DNA from: Oscillospiraceae bacterium
GTDB taxonomy: Bacteria > Bacillota > Clostridia > Oscillospirales > Ruminococcaceae
Direction: 5' to 3'
Assembly: GCA_031280965.1 (NCBI GenBank)
Contig: JAITFZ010000014.1
Coordinates: 124,001 to 188,000, forward strand
DNA: 64,000 nucleotides
Below the pieces are notes generated by a model. It saw only the letters and a program-made list of their open reading frames with translations. It ran no database searches and was not told the origin of the DNA. Positions 45,935 to 54,581 of this stretch are shown in pieces (within the stretch, counting starts at the first letter, position 1; the number at the start of each line of letters is the position of its first letter). The position numbers were made by a program, and so were the translations under genes.

Positions 45935-46463
45935 TACATTGCATTACATAGGTTTTCAAATTACCTTCGTATACGATTTTCTCGCTCGCTTTCAGGAGTT
46001 CCTGCGGACTTACGAATACCCGCGGCGTACCGAGGTCAAAGACACCGCTTTCGTATAGAATGTAGTAAACGAATTCAGAGCAGAAGAATTTATTCTTGTG
46101 CTTATAATCAAGGCGGAAAAAGTTTGCGAATAAGCCTAAATAATTGTATTTATAATGCTTACTGCGAAGCAGGAATTCATCAAGCTTAATCATTGCCTTT
46201 TCATACTGCTCTTCGGTCACATCCAATTCTAAAACCACGCCCGGTAAATTGGCGCATTTACCGTAGACACCTTCGTTGAAGTTTTCCTGCTTGAAGCCGC
46301 AAGGGCACGGATAAGAAGTCCAATGACGCCCGAAACTGAACATCGAACGCAACTCTTCATCAAGAGAGAGCGCGGCGTGAGTGTATTTGTTTCGTTTAAA
46401 CAAATTCATCAGTTTTGCCGGAAACGTAGGGCTTTTAATCAGGACAATGTAAAATTTTTTCAT
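45930..46463 (-). CDS. Permuted papain-like (YiiX/NlpC-P60-type) protein
   Basis: The 177-residue protein starts MKKFYIVLIKSPTFPAKLMN, has His in YTHAALSLD (about 30) and Cys in FFCSEFVYYILYESG (about 129). This His-before-Cys order is that of circularly permuted papain-fold (DUF830/YiiX) enzymes. Members are thought to be amidases, acyltransferases or peptidases. It is the last gene of a tight minus-strand operon (6 bases after the previous gene). No signal peptide is seen, so it is cytoplasmic. Confidence 0.75.
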   Translation of the reverse strand: MKKFYIVLIKSPTFPAKLMNLFKRNKYTHAALSLDEELRSMFSFGRHWTSYPCPCGFKQENFNEGVYGKCANLPGVVLELDVTEEQYEKAMIKLDEFLLRSKHYKYNYLGLFANFFRLDYKHKNKFFCSEFVYYILYESGVFDLGTPRVFVSPQELLKASEKIVYEGNLKTYVMQCT

Positions 46464-46469
46464 GGCTTT

Positions 46470-46871
46470 TTATTTAATCTCCTTTAACAGTGTATCCAAG
46501 TCTATACATGTAATATCGTCTACACCTGTTCGTGTAATTGATGTCTTTATTTCCGAGTCGCCGAGCATCTTGTTTACATATTCGTTATCGCCGCCGTATG
46601 TACCTGCGTGAGCGAACTTGTAAATACTGTCGGATGTTACGGCTTCTATGTCGCCTGTTACCTGATTGGCGTTAAACGTTCGCACAGTACCGCCCGTGAA
46701 CGAACCTTCCTTAATTTCGCCGTTGTTGTCGGTTACATAAGTATAACCGAGCGGACCGGCGACGGCGGATTCAAGCATTGTGACCATACTTCCGACGCGC
46801 TGTGTACTCTTGCTGTCCCTCTTAGGTACACCGCTTAAATCGGTTATGCTTTTTATCACGTACTTATTCAT
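46470..46871 (-). CDS. Protein of unknown function, 133 aa
   Basis: The frame starts MNKYVIKSITDLSGVPKRDS and includes VTMLESAVAGPLGYTYVTDN and SIYKFAHAGTYGGDNEYVNK. It has no signal peptide, membrane segment or motif I recognise. ATG 46871 has AGAGGATTATA before it and lies 10 bases after the amidohydrolase stop; the permuted papain-like gene follows by 6 bases. It is thus the middle gene of a three-gene operon. Confidence 0.7.
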   Translation of the reverse strand: MNKYVIKSITDLSGVPKRDSKSTQRVGSMVTMLESAVAGPLGYTYVTDNNGEIKEGSFTGGTVRTFNANQVTGDIEAVTSDSIYKFAHAGTYGGDNEYVNKMLGDSEIKTSITRTGVDDITCIDLDTLLKEIK

Positions 46872-46881
46872 TATAATCCTC

Positions 46882-48171
46882 TTACGACAGCTTGTCAAGT
46901 ATAGCGCTTGTTGCTCTGTGTGCTTGCGAAACAACCCTCTCGTAATCTATCGTCAGGTACTCACCATCCTTGTAAAGGATTTTTCCGTCTGCCATAGTGA
47001 GTATTATATCGCCGCCACACGCGGAATAAACCACATTATTAACCAAATCATGCGCGGGGTTCATGTTTGGTTTTGTTATGTCAAGCACAATTAAGTCCGC
47101 CGCGAATCCGGTTTTAAGAAGTCCGCAGTCCTCCCGCCCCTGTGATAATGCGCCTGCCCTTGTTGCCGCATATAATGTGTCCCTCGGCGGGGAAGCGGCG
47201 GGCGAAGCGAAAATCCCTTTATGTAAAAGCGAGAAAAACTTCATCTCCTCTATAAAGTTAAGGCTGTTGTTGCTTGCTGTGCCGTCGGTACCGACAGCAA
47301 CATTAATGCCGGCGGCTTTAAGCGCGGGAACGTTACAGGTTCCGCTGGCAAGCTTCAGGTTGCTGACAGGGCAGGACGCCACGGTTACGCCTTTTTCCTT
47401 TAAAACAGCAATATCCCCATCTTCAAGGTGAACACAGTGCGCGGCTGTTGTCGGAGAATCAAACAAGCCCATTTCATTAAGGTAAGCCGCAGGGGTTTTC
47501 CCGTGCCGCTTTTTGCACTCCTCATGCTCGAATTTGGTTTCGCTGACGTGAACATGCATACGTGTGCCGATTTCCCCGGTGTATTCAGCTAACCGACGCA
47601 CGGTTTTGGGGTTTGAGGTGTATTCGGCATGAAGCGACATATCTATTTTTATGCGCCCGTCTGCGGTATTATGGAAATTTTTATATAATTCGGCCGCTTC
47701 CTTAAACCTGACAGTATCGTATAAATCTTCGTCCGTGAAGTTGACGATAGCTCTGCCTATGTTGCCTTTTACCTTTGCTTCACTGAAAGCTCTTACCATA
47801 TCATCGCAAAAAGCGTACATATCGGTAACAGATACAATCCCGAAGCGCACAGATTCCGCTAAACCGAGCATAGTTCCGATATAAACATCTTCACCGTTCA
47901 TTTTATCCTCAAAAGGGAAAATGCGGGTTTCAAGCCAGTCCTGCAACGCAAGGTTCTCACCGTAGCCTCGCAGAAGTGTCATGGGGGTGTGCGCGTGACA
48001 GTTGTAAAACGCGCTCATAAGAAGCCGCCCGTCGCCGGCATATACTTCGCCGAAGTCGTCATAAGGCTTACTGTCGCCGATAAAAGCGATTTTGTCGTCC
48101 TTAATGCCGACAAACATATTAGGGCGGACGTTTTGATTTTCGTCGATTATTGTTATGTTGTTAAATAACAT
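46882..48171 (-). CDS. Amidohydrolase, MTA/SAH deaminase-like
   Basis: The 429-residue protein has the metal-dependent amidohydrolase motifs: NCHAHTPMTLLRGYGENLAL (metal His pair), MSLHAEYTS, AHCVHLEDGDIAVLKEKG and VGTDGTASNNSLNF (metal Asp). The TLLRG..L..WL pattern is that of 5-methylthioadenosine/S-adenosylhomocysteine deaminases, close to guanine and chlorohydrolase relatives. It probably deaminates an adenosine compound. It heads an operon with two small genes and lies 118 bases after murD. Confidence 0.85.
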   Translation of the reverse strand: MLFNNITIIDENQNVRPNMFVGIKDDKIAFIGDSKPYDDFGEVYAGDGRLLMSAFYNCHAHTPMTLLRGYGENLALQDWLETRIFPFEDKMNGEDVYIGTMLGLAESVRFGIVSVTDMYAFCDDMVRAFSEAKVKGNIGRAIVNFTDEDLYDTVRFKEAAELYKNFHNTADGRIKIDMSLHAEYTSNPKTVRRLAEYTGEIGTRMHVHVSETKFEHEECKKRHGKTPAAYLNEMGLFDSPTTAAHCVHLEDGDIAVLKEKGVTVASCPVSNLKLASGTCNVPALKAAGINVAVGTDGTASNNSLNFIEEMKFFSLLHKGIFASPAASPPRDTLYAATRAGALSQGREDCGLLKTGFAADLIVLDITKPNMNPAHDLVNNVVYSACGGDIILTMADGKILYKDGEYLTIDYERVVSQAHRATSAILDKLS

Positions 48172-48289
48172 TTGAGCCTCCGGAAAAATTTTTTATTATT
48201 TTTTCTAAAAATTTTGTGCTTTGGTGTTTTTTATCGGAAGAAACAACAGATATATATATTTCCATGCATAACTCTAAAATTTGACGAAA

Positions 48290-49561
48290 TTATTTATCAA
48301 TACTTTTTATTAAAGCCTTAAAATGCTCGCCGCGTTCCTCAAAATTTTTGTAAGTATTATAACTTGCGGCGGCGGGCGAGAGAATACAACAGCGCTTTGT
48401 AACCTTTACGGCATAATTCACAGCTTCCTCCATATCCTGTGCGCGATATATGTTAATACTGCCGGTTTCAAGTGTGTCCGCGACTTTAAAGCCACTGTCG
48501 GGCAGGGCTATCAGATTAATTATACCACGATTTTGATTTTTGTCAACTTTTTGTAAAAAATTGGTAAGTTCTTCGTAATTTATTCCCCTGTCCATGCCGC
48601 CGATAATAATTGTATCGGTATCGGGGAAGGCTTCAAGCGCAAAAATCGCCGCCTTTGGAATTGTGCTGATGCTGTCGTTAATGAATTTTACGCCGTTTAT
48701 CTCGCCTACGGACTCAAGCCGGTGCGGCAAGCCTTCAAAATTTTGTGCGGCTTTGACCGCCTGCTCTTTGTCACAGCCAAAGAGAGCGGCGGTTTTAAGC
48801 GCGACGGCGATATTGTTATAATTATGCCCGCCGCGTAATTTTGTTGCTTTTGGGTCTAACAGGGCGCGGTATTGGTGCAAATCATCATCTTCACCGCGAA
48901 TCAGTATATCGCCCTCACGCTGATACCTGTAAATGTTTTCCTTCGCCGCACGGTAATCCGCGAAGCTGTTGTAATGGTCTAAATGCTCCTCGTAAATATT
49001 AAGAAGAACCGCGATATGGGGGGAAGCCTGCACGAATTCAAGCTGATGGCAGGACATTTCACAAACCGCCGTAACAGCAGAGTCAATACCCTCGTCAAGG
49101 CGCGAAGACGAGCTTTCATGCAGAGAAATAAACTCAAGCGGCGGAACTCCGATATTCCCAATCAGTACAGCGTTTTTTCCACAAGATGTCAGAATATGGT
49201 AAATCAGCGAAGAAACTGTTGATTTTCCTTTGGTTCCGGTTATGCCGATGATTTTATTTTTTCTGAACCGTAGCAGTAAATCGGTTTGAGAAGTGATTTT
49301 CCTCTTAACAGAATCGGGGATTTCAAGCCCCTTGAAGCTAATTCCGGGCGATTTCATAATAATGTCTGTTTCGCGGTCATAAAGCGCGTCAAGATAATTT
49401 TCGCCTACGTAAAATTTATATGGTAAATTTTTTACGGCTTCGGGGTTTTTATCGGCAACAATGATTTTACAGGGCAGGTTTTCAAGGATTTTTAAAGTAG
49501 ATTTTCCCTCCAAGCCTAAGCCGAGGATTAAAACCGTTTTATCTGTAAAGAATTCATTCAT
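48290..49561 (-). CDS. murD: UDP-N-acetylmuramoyl-L-alanine--glutamate ligase (MurD/MurD2)
   Basis: The protein (423 residues from ATG 49561) is a Mur ligase: LILGLGLEGKSTLKILENLP N-terminally, ATP loop GITGTKGKSTVSSLIYHIL, GNIGVPPL, and the C-terminal domain with FINDSISTIPKAAIFALEAF. It adds glutamate to UDP-MurNAc-L-Ala. Its operon partner upstream is a MurL-like epimerase, so the ligase may use L-Glu (MurD2 type) instead of D-Glu. A leader repeat lies between the two genes; its mini-frame ATG-AAA-ATA-AAA-TGA overlaps the murD ATG. An upstream GTG in frame at 49591 lies inside the repeat and is less likely. Confidence 0.92.
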   Translation of the reverse strand: MNEFFTDKTVLILGLGLEGKSTLKILENLPCKIIVADKNPEAVKNLPYKFYVGENYLDALYDRETDIIMKSPGISFKGLEIPDSVKRKITSQTDLLLRFRKNKIIGITGTKGKSTVSSLIYHILTSCGKNAVLIGNIGVPPLEFISLHESSSSRLDEGIDSAVTAVCEMSCHQLEFVQASPHIAVLLNIYEEHLDHYNSFADYRAAKENIYRYQREGDILIRGEDDDLHQYRALLDPKATKLRGGHNYNNIAVALKTAALFGCDKEQAVKAAQNFEGLPHRLESVGEINGVKFINDSISTIPKAAIFALEAFPDTDTIIIGGMDRGINYEELTNFLQKVDKNQNRGIINLIALPDSGFKVADTLETGSINIYRAQDMEEAVNYAVKVTKRCCILSPAAASYNTYKNFEERGEHFKALIKSIDK

Positions 49562-49564
49562 TTT

Positions 49565-49664
49565 ATTTTCATAAAGTCCTTTCTTCACCAACAGAGGACA
49601 GCTTCGTTTTAAAACGAAGCGAAAACGACGTTTTCCCCGTTTAAGTTGTGTTTTGTTTCAACCT
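49565..49664 (-). repeat. Intercistronic leader repeat, copy C, between murL and murD
   Basis: On the minus strand begins AGGTTGAAACAAAACACAAC, contains AAACGGGGAAAACG and ends TTGGTGAAGAAAGGACTTTA before ATGAAAAT. The middle carries an extra perfect palindrome GCTTCGTTTTAAAACGAAGC. Its first bases encode the C-terminus of MurL (Leu-Lys-Gln-Asn-Thr-Thr), and its end supplies the ribosome site for murD. Confidence 0.8.
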
Positions 49665-50960
49665 CAGTAACCTTAAAAATTCATCGGGTACGAAGTTGTT
49701 TTCATCGAAATATCCGTCGAGAGGAGCGGGGGTTTCGCGTGGGTTTTCGGCGTACTTTTGAAGCAGAAACGGCAGGTTTTCACGTTTTCTCAACGCTTCT
49801 GACAGCGCAAGGTTGATTTCCGCCCTTGTACCCACGCACTCGAAAGGTTTAACTTCGCTCTCATAAGCCAAACCATTGAAAATAGTTTCTAATTCGGGGT
49901 TGTTGAGCAGGTTTTCATTGAAAACAGCGGTTAGTTTTTCGTCGTTTAAAAACGCCGAAAGCATAATATAAACATAAAGACACTTTGCACACTTACAACA
50001 CCAGGTATTTGTTTTGGAACCGACGTTACAGCTTTGAAAAACACTTAGATATTGCGGAAATTCAATAAACTTTTTAGTAATCTGCCATTCGCTCAAGGGA
50101 CGCAAAAAGCTGAAATACTCGGGAAGCCCTGCGCCCGTTTTCACGGTATATTCGCGGAAATCGCGCTCGAAGTCAATACTTTTACTGTACTGATGATTGA
50201 CGCCGGTGCTTGTGTTCCCTTCGTTCGCACTGCTTTCGTTCGACAATACGATATACTTTTTTCCTGACAAACAGGCAAAAATAAGTGAGGAAAATGCAAT
50301 TACCGAAGAAAACGGCGTATGACCGTTAAGATAACCGCGTTTATTAAGTTCGAGCAGAGCGGGGTCAATCGTGCGGGAAACCTTGATAATTTGCGAATCG
50401 GCGTAACCTGCGGTTTTCGCGCAGTCCAACGCGCTTTGAATATTTCCGGCAATGTAACAGACGCCGGTTTCTTTTTGCGCCCTAAGCAGTTCAAGCGTAA
50501 CCACGCTGTCTTTGCCGCCGCCGACGGGAATTAAGCAACCCGATAAATCAAGCTTTCCCGGCGGACGCAACTTCTCGCCTGTTGCATATATTTGCATAAA
50601 ATCATCATCGGCTTCTATGCTGTTGCGATAGAAAAATTCACCGAGACCGTTCCGGTACAGTTTCTTCCACCAGTTTATCTGCCATTCGTCAAGCGCTCCG
50701 CACCTAACCTCGACAATCGGCGGGCAGACACACTTCCAGTAGCTGATAAGTTCAGCCATGCCGAGATTAAAAGCTAATAATTCTATATCTGCACCTTTCG
50801 TATCAAAATCGAACGTCCATTTAGGTGAAAAGAAAAACTCATCGTCAGAACCGCTCCCCGAAACAGAAAAATTAAAATAAATTGTTCCGCCCGATATTCC
50901 GTAATCGTGATAGATAAGCCTTTCATGCTTCCTGCGTAATTCGGTATATTTACTATTCAT
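49641..50960 (-). CDS. murL: MurL-like UDP-MurNAc-L-Ala-L-Glu epimerase
   Basis: The 439-residue protein matches my knowledge of MurL: a PP-loop-like LIPVGGGKDSVVTLELLRA, LNGHTPFSSVIAFSSLIF, VLSNESSANEGNTSTGVNHQ, SFLRPLSEWQITKKFIEFPQ and a CCKCAKCLYVYIML metal-type cluster. MurL epimerises the terminal L-Glu of UDP-MurNAc-L-Ala-L-Glu to D-Glu. It works with MurD2, and the next gene is a MurD ligase, which strongly supports the call. The last codons come from a leader repeat. The pair was described from Xanthomonas. Confidence 0.85.
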   Translation of the reverse strand: MNSKYTELRRKHERLIYHDYGISGGTIYFNFSVSGSGSDDEFFFSPKWTFDFDTKGADIELLAFNLGMAELISYWKCVCPPIVEVRCGALDEWQINWWKKLYRNGLGEFFYRNSIEADDDFMQIYATGEKLRPPGKLDLSGCLIPVGGGKDSVVTLELLRAQKETGVCYIAGNIQSALDCAKTAGYADSQIIKVSRTIDPALLELNKRGYLNGHTPFSSVIAFSSLIFACLSGKKYIVLSNESSANEGNTSTGVNHQYSKSIDFERDFREYTVKTGAGLPEYFSFLRPLSEWQITKKFIEFPQYLSVFQSCNVGSKTNTWCCKCAKCLYVYIMLSAFLNDEKLTAVFNENLLNNPELETIFNGLAYESEVKPFECVGTRAEINLALSEALRKRENLPFLLQKYAENPRETPAPLDGYFDENNFVPDEFLRLLRLKQNTT

Positions 50961-50981
50961 AACGCTCCTTTGAGATTTATG

Positions 50982-51010
50982 TTGAATTTTAGCGAATAAT
51001 ATGTTAAAAT
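50982..51010 (+). promoter_or_regulatory. Promoter of the beta-propeller gene
   Basis: TTGAAT (50982-50987), 17 bases, TAAAAT (51005-51010), 36 bases before the ATG, in the spacer divergent from murL. Confidence 0.55.
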
Positions 51011-51046
51011 AAATAAAGAGTCAGATTTTTACGGAGAACAGCAAAA

Positions 51047-53365
51047 ATGATTGAAGTTATAAACGCAGGCGTATTCTTGACCGAAATAAAGAAGCTGAAC
51101 CTTTCGGGCAGAGATTTTCTTGAAATAATCGGGAATTCCAAAATAAGCAACGATATTTACAGCGAAATAAAGGAAAGCGACGGGCTTACCTACGAGCGGT
51201 TGGTGGAGCTTTTAGAGGGGTCGGCGTTAGTTTCCGGTGATTATGCGCGGCTCTTAAAGGACGCATCGGCACTTGCGCGGCTTCGCGAACATCAGAACCG
51301 CAAAAAAAGCGAGGAAAAATTAAGCTTAGCTTTAGTTCAGGCGCAGAAGCGGCTCGAAGAGCAGGAACGCTTAGAGCGGTTAGAAGCTTCGAGAAAAGCT
51401 GAACAGCTTTTAACCGAGGCGCGCAAAAAAATCAAAGAAGAGCGGCAACGGGAAAATTCCGCAACGCGTGAAGTTACGAAAACCTTAGAAATCCCCGTTT
51501 CTGATGACGTTTCTGCAATTGAAGGCGGTGCTTTTGAAGCTGAAGCGGATTTTTCCGAAGAAAGCGGAGCTTATGCAATCGGGGAAGATGGCGAAATCAC
51601 CCAAAACGAAGACGAAGATGATGACGACGATGAAATAATTCATGTTTCCGCCGCCGATAATAAAGGTGCATTAGTTTTCTGCTTTTTTATGGCACTTGTT
51701 TTAACATGCGCGAGTTTTGCCGTGCGCTGGTTTATGACGGGTTCCTTCCTGATTGAAAGAGAGCGGGCGATTGTTCTCTTTGTGCCGGAAACTTACTTTG
51801 AGCTTGCCGAAAGGCTTCTCGGCGCAGGTGATTCGCCGTCAATACGGGAAGCGCCGGAAATAATCCATAAAACAACAACCGCGGAAAACCCGCGCAAAAC
51901 TCTGCTTTTTAACGAACGGTATATTTTCAATATAATGGATAATACAATATTTGCGATTGAATTCCAAAGCGGAAGCATGAGCAAGGTTGCCGAAATCGAG
52001 TACTACGGAGAACAAATACGCGAGATGTATCTGCTGAATGAGCGGCTTTACGTAATATCCGAGTTTGAATCCGAGCGAAGCTACAGGCATGAAGAAGTTA
52101 TTTTAGCAGGCGGCGGCGTTCATGAAACGGCAGACCCGCCGGAAATAACATTAATAGAGGGCGATTTCACGCAGAAAATGGTTTCCGTGCGTGTTTATAA
52201 TGCGCGGGATTTTAAAGTTCAGCCGGAGCTTACGTTTACGGCAGACGGCGGGTACAACACAGTTTTGCTTCATAAGAACAAATTGATTTTAGCAACCGAC
52301 TATACCCCGCACGAACCTCGCGCCCACAGCGACTTAACGGCGTTTGTGCCGGCTTATTTCATGGACGGTGAGATGAATTTTGCGGATATGTCTAATATTT
52401 ACGCGCCGCCCGCCCCGCTTATGAATACTGATATGACTGTAATAAGTGTGATTGACGGTGAAAGCGCGGCTGTGTTCGTGACAGCCGGCGGCGCAGGAAG
52501 CGTTTATTTAGGTGAAGACGCGCTCTTCATCGCACAAACGGCAGGGAAAAAATCGCGGCTTATAAGGCTCGATGTAACGGGCGAAAATGAACAGGAAGCC
52601 TCTGCGGCGTCTATATTCTGCGATATAGACGGTGTAATTCCCGTCGGCGCCGTCAGCGAGCGGCACAGCATACTGCGTGTCGGCGCATATAACAACGATA
52701 AGGGCGCACTTTATATCTTTAACAACGAGCTTGATTTACTTTCAAGGGTTATAAATATAGGAAACGAGCCCCCCCGAAGTATATTGTTTGACAACTCATT
52801 TGTATATTTCATCGGAGACAGGCTTTATGTCTTTGACACAACAAATCCGGGCGATGTTACGCCGGCTGATGAACCGTTCGCACATATATATTCCGACGAT
52901 TTTCTTAGAATTTCCGCCCTTGAAAGGCTTGAGATTGCCGTTGAGGTTGATGCAGACGGCAGACGTGCGGGGATTCGCCTGAATGTGCATAAAGGTGAAT
53001 CAGTGACTGCGACACATTTAATTACTGCTGAAAGCAATGTTGCCGGAAATTGGAATCCTTTTCTGTTTACAGATGCGGAATATGACAAAGAAGCGGTTTT
53101 CATATGTGAACAAAAGGGCATAATAATTATACCGATTAAATATTCTAACGGCATCGCCGATATAGAGAAGGTTTTAATTTTTGATTATGACGGGGCAAAT
53201 CTTACAAAAAGAAATGAAATTGTATATGTTTACGAACTCGGCGGCGGCAACGAGCGGCGGCGCGCCATACTTGCCGATGGTTATATTTATAGCTTCTGGG
53301 GTATGACGGCGGTCAGCGCGGGCGCGGCTGACGGGGTTGTGGCTGATAAAATCGAATTACAATAG
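51047..53365 (+). CDS. Membrane-anchored beta-propeller domain protein
   Basis: The 772-residue protein has an N-terminal cytoplasmic part of about 200 residues with a charged coiled coil (QAQKRLEEQERLERLEASRK) and an acidic stretch (EDEDDDDDE), one membrane helix (about 206-226), and a long extracytoplasmic region. That region looks like the Firmicute beta-propeller domain (PF09826-like): repeated strands such as LLNERLYVISEFE, FADMSNIY and FIGDRLYVFDTTN. The function of this family is unknown. The gene stands alone between murL (divergent) and hprK. Confidence 0.7.
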   Translation: MIEVINAGVFLTEIKKLNLSGRDFLEIIGNSKISNDIYSEIKESDGLTYERLVELLEGSALVSGDYARLLKDASALARLREHQNRKKSEEKLSLALVQAQKRLEEQERLERLEASRKAEQLLTEARKKIKEERQRENSATREVTKTLEIPVSDDVSAIEGGAFEAEADFSEESGAYAIGEDGEITQNEDEDDDDDEIIHVSAADNKGALVFCFFMALVLTCASFAVRWFMTGSFLIERERAIVLFVPETYFELAERLLGAGDSPSIREAPEIIHKTTTAENPRKTLLFNERYIFNIMDNTIFAIEFQSGSMSKVAEIEYYGEQIREMYLLNERLYVISEFESERSYRHEEVILAGGGVHETADPPEITLIEGDFTQKMVSVRVYNARDFKVQPELTFTADGGYNTVLLHKNKLILATDYTPHEPRAHSDLTAFVPAYFMDGEMNFADMSNIYAPPAPLMNTDMTVISVIDGESAAVFVTAGGAGSVYLGEDALFIAQTAGKKSRLIRLDVTGENEQEASAASIFCDIDGVIPVGAVSERHSILRVGAYNNDKGALYIFNNELDLLSRVINIGNEPPRSILFDNSFVYFIGDRLYVFDTTNPGDVTPADEPFAHIYSDDFLRISALERLEIAVEVDADGRRAGIRLNVHKGESVTATHLITAESNVAGNWNPFLFTDAEYDKEAVFICEQKGIIIIPIKYSNGIADIEKVLIFDYDGANLTKRNEIVYVYELGGGNERRRAILADGYIYSFWGMTAVSAGAADGVVADKIELQ

Positions 53366-53420
53366 TTTCTCATACCTTAATCTTTATTCTATCATATTTT
53401 TAAATATATAGCAATACCTG

Positions 53421-53449
53421 TTGAAATTCTTTCAACTATATAGTATACT
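53421..53449 (+). promoter_or_regulatory. Promoter of hprK with overlapping inverted repeat
   Basis: TTGAAA (53421-53426), 17 bases, TATACT (53444-53449). The -35 is the left arm of TTGAAA-TTC-TTTCAA (53421-53435). The leader to hprK is about 112 bases. Confidence 0.65.
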
Positions 53450-53535
53450 TAAAATATTGGGATGATATAGAAGAAGACGAACCTTCCCACGATGAGATTT
53501 TAGCGTTTGAAGAGTATTGTGCAAGAAAAAATTAA
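53425..53535 (+). pseudogene. Possible antitoxin-like C-terminal remnant in the hprK leader
   Basis: A frame without start codon reads ..YLKYWDDIEEDEPSHDEILA then FEEYCARKN and stop. The acidic W-D-D-I-E-E tail resembles the end of small ribbon-helix-helix/RelB-type antitoxins. No toxin gene is present. It may be chance or a decayed fragment. Confidence 0.25.
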
Positions 53536-53567
53536 TAAGAAAAAATAAAAAACAGAAAGGAAATCAA

Positions 53568-54533
53568 ATGCCACAAGAATTTTACGTAGGACTTGACGTA
53601 TTGGTAAAGGAATTCGAGTTAGAAGCGCTGTATTCGCCGTCCGACCTGTCCGAAATCCACATTAAAAACAACGATGTAAACCGCCCTGGCTTACAGCTCG
53701 TGGGGTTCTACGAGTATTATGACAACAGCCGTATTCAAATAGCTGGGAAAGCCGAATTCGCCTACTTAGGACTATATAATGAGGAGGAAAGGAACGAGGT
53801 TTTCAACAGGCTGTTTGCAACCAACCCGCCGGTGTTTATAATTGCGCGGGAGATTGACATTGAGCCGTTTCCTGAAATTATGTCTGTAGCGGCGATTCAC
53901 AAAGTGCCGGTGCTTAGAAGCAAGGAAAGCACGTCAACCTTTATGGCGAAATTAATCGCTTTCCTAAACATAAAACTCGCGCCGCGGATTACGCGCCACG
54001 GTGTACTGATTGAAGTTTACGGCGAAGGTATGCTTATTTTAGGTGACAGCGGTGTGGGTAAGAGCGAAACGGCAATCGAGCTTATTAAGCGCGGACACAG
54101 GCTGATTGCGGACGACGCGGTTGAAATCCGCCGCACATCCAATATAACATTAGTCGGAAGTTCACCCGATAATATTCGCCACTTCCTTGAACTGCGCGGA
54201 GTCGGTATTATAAATGCCCGCCAGCTTTTCGGTATAGGTGCTGTTAAAGTTTCGGAGAAAATCGACCTTGTTGTTGAGATGGAGCTTTGGAATCCCGAGA
54301 AAGTCTACGAACGTATGGGCATGGATAATCATTATATGGCTATTTTGGGCGTAAAAATCCCGCACCTGACTATTCCCGTTAAGCCGGGGCGTAACTTAGC
54401 TGTAATTCTTGAAGTTGCGGCGATGAACAACCGTCAGAAAAAGATGGGTTACAATGCGGCACAGGAGCTTCTTGACAATTTGGGACTTAATATAGAAGCA
54501 AGCGACACCGTCAAAGATTGGGAACACAGCTGA
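53568..54533 (+). CDS. hprK: HPr kinase/phosphorylase
   Basis: The protein (321 residues from ATG 53568) has an N-terminal domain (1-130) and a catalytic domain with Walker A GDSGVGKSETAIEL, ADDAVEIRR, ELRGVGIINARQLFG, and the family signature VVEMELWNPEKVYERMG. It phosphorylates and dephosphorylates Ser46 of HPr, whose gene lies at 28380. The ATG has CAGAAAGGAAATCAA before it. It opens the hprK-murB-rapZ-whiA-aroB cluster. Confidence 0.97.
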   Translation: MPQEFYVGLDVLVKEFELEALYSPSDLSEIHIKNNDVNRPGLQLVGFYEYYDNSRIQIAGKAEFAYLGLYNEEERNEVFNRLFATNPPVFIIAREIDIEPFPEIMSVAAIHKVPVLRSKESTSTFMAKLIAFLNIKLAPRITRHGVLIEVYGEGMLILGDSGVGKSETAIELIKRGHRLIADDAVEIRRTSNITLVGSSPDNIRHFLELRGVGIINARQLFGIGAVKVSEKIDLVVEMELWNPEKVYERMGMDNHYMAILGVKIPHLTIPVKPGRNLAVILEVAAMNNRQKKMGYNAAQELLDNLGLNIEASDTVKDWEHS

Positions 54534-54581
54534 TACAGGATTTAGGTTTTATGAGTCAGGGATTCAGAATAGAATATAACT

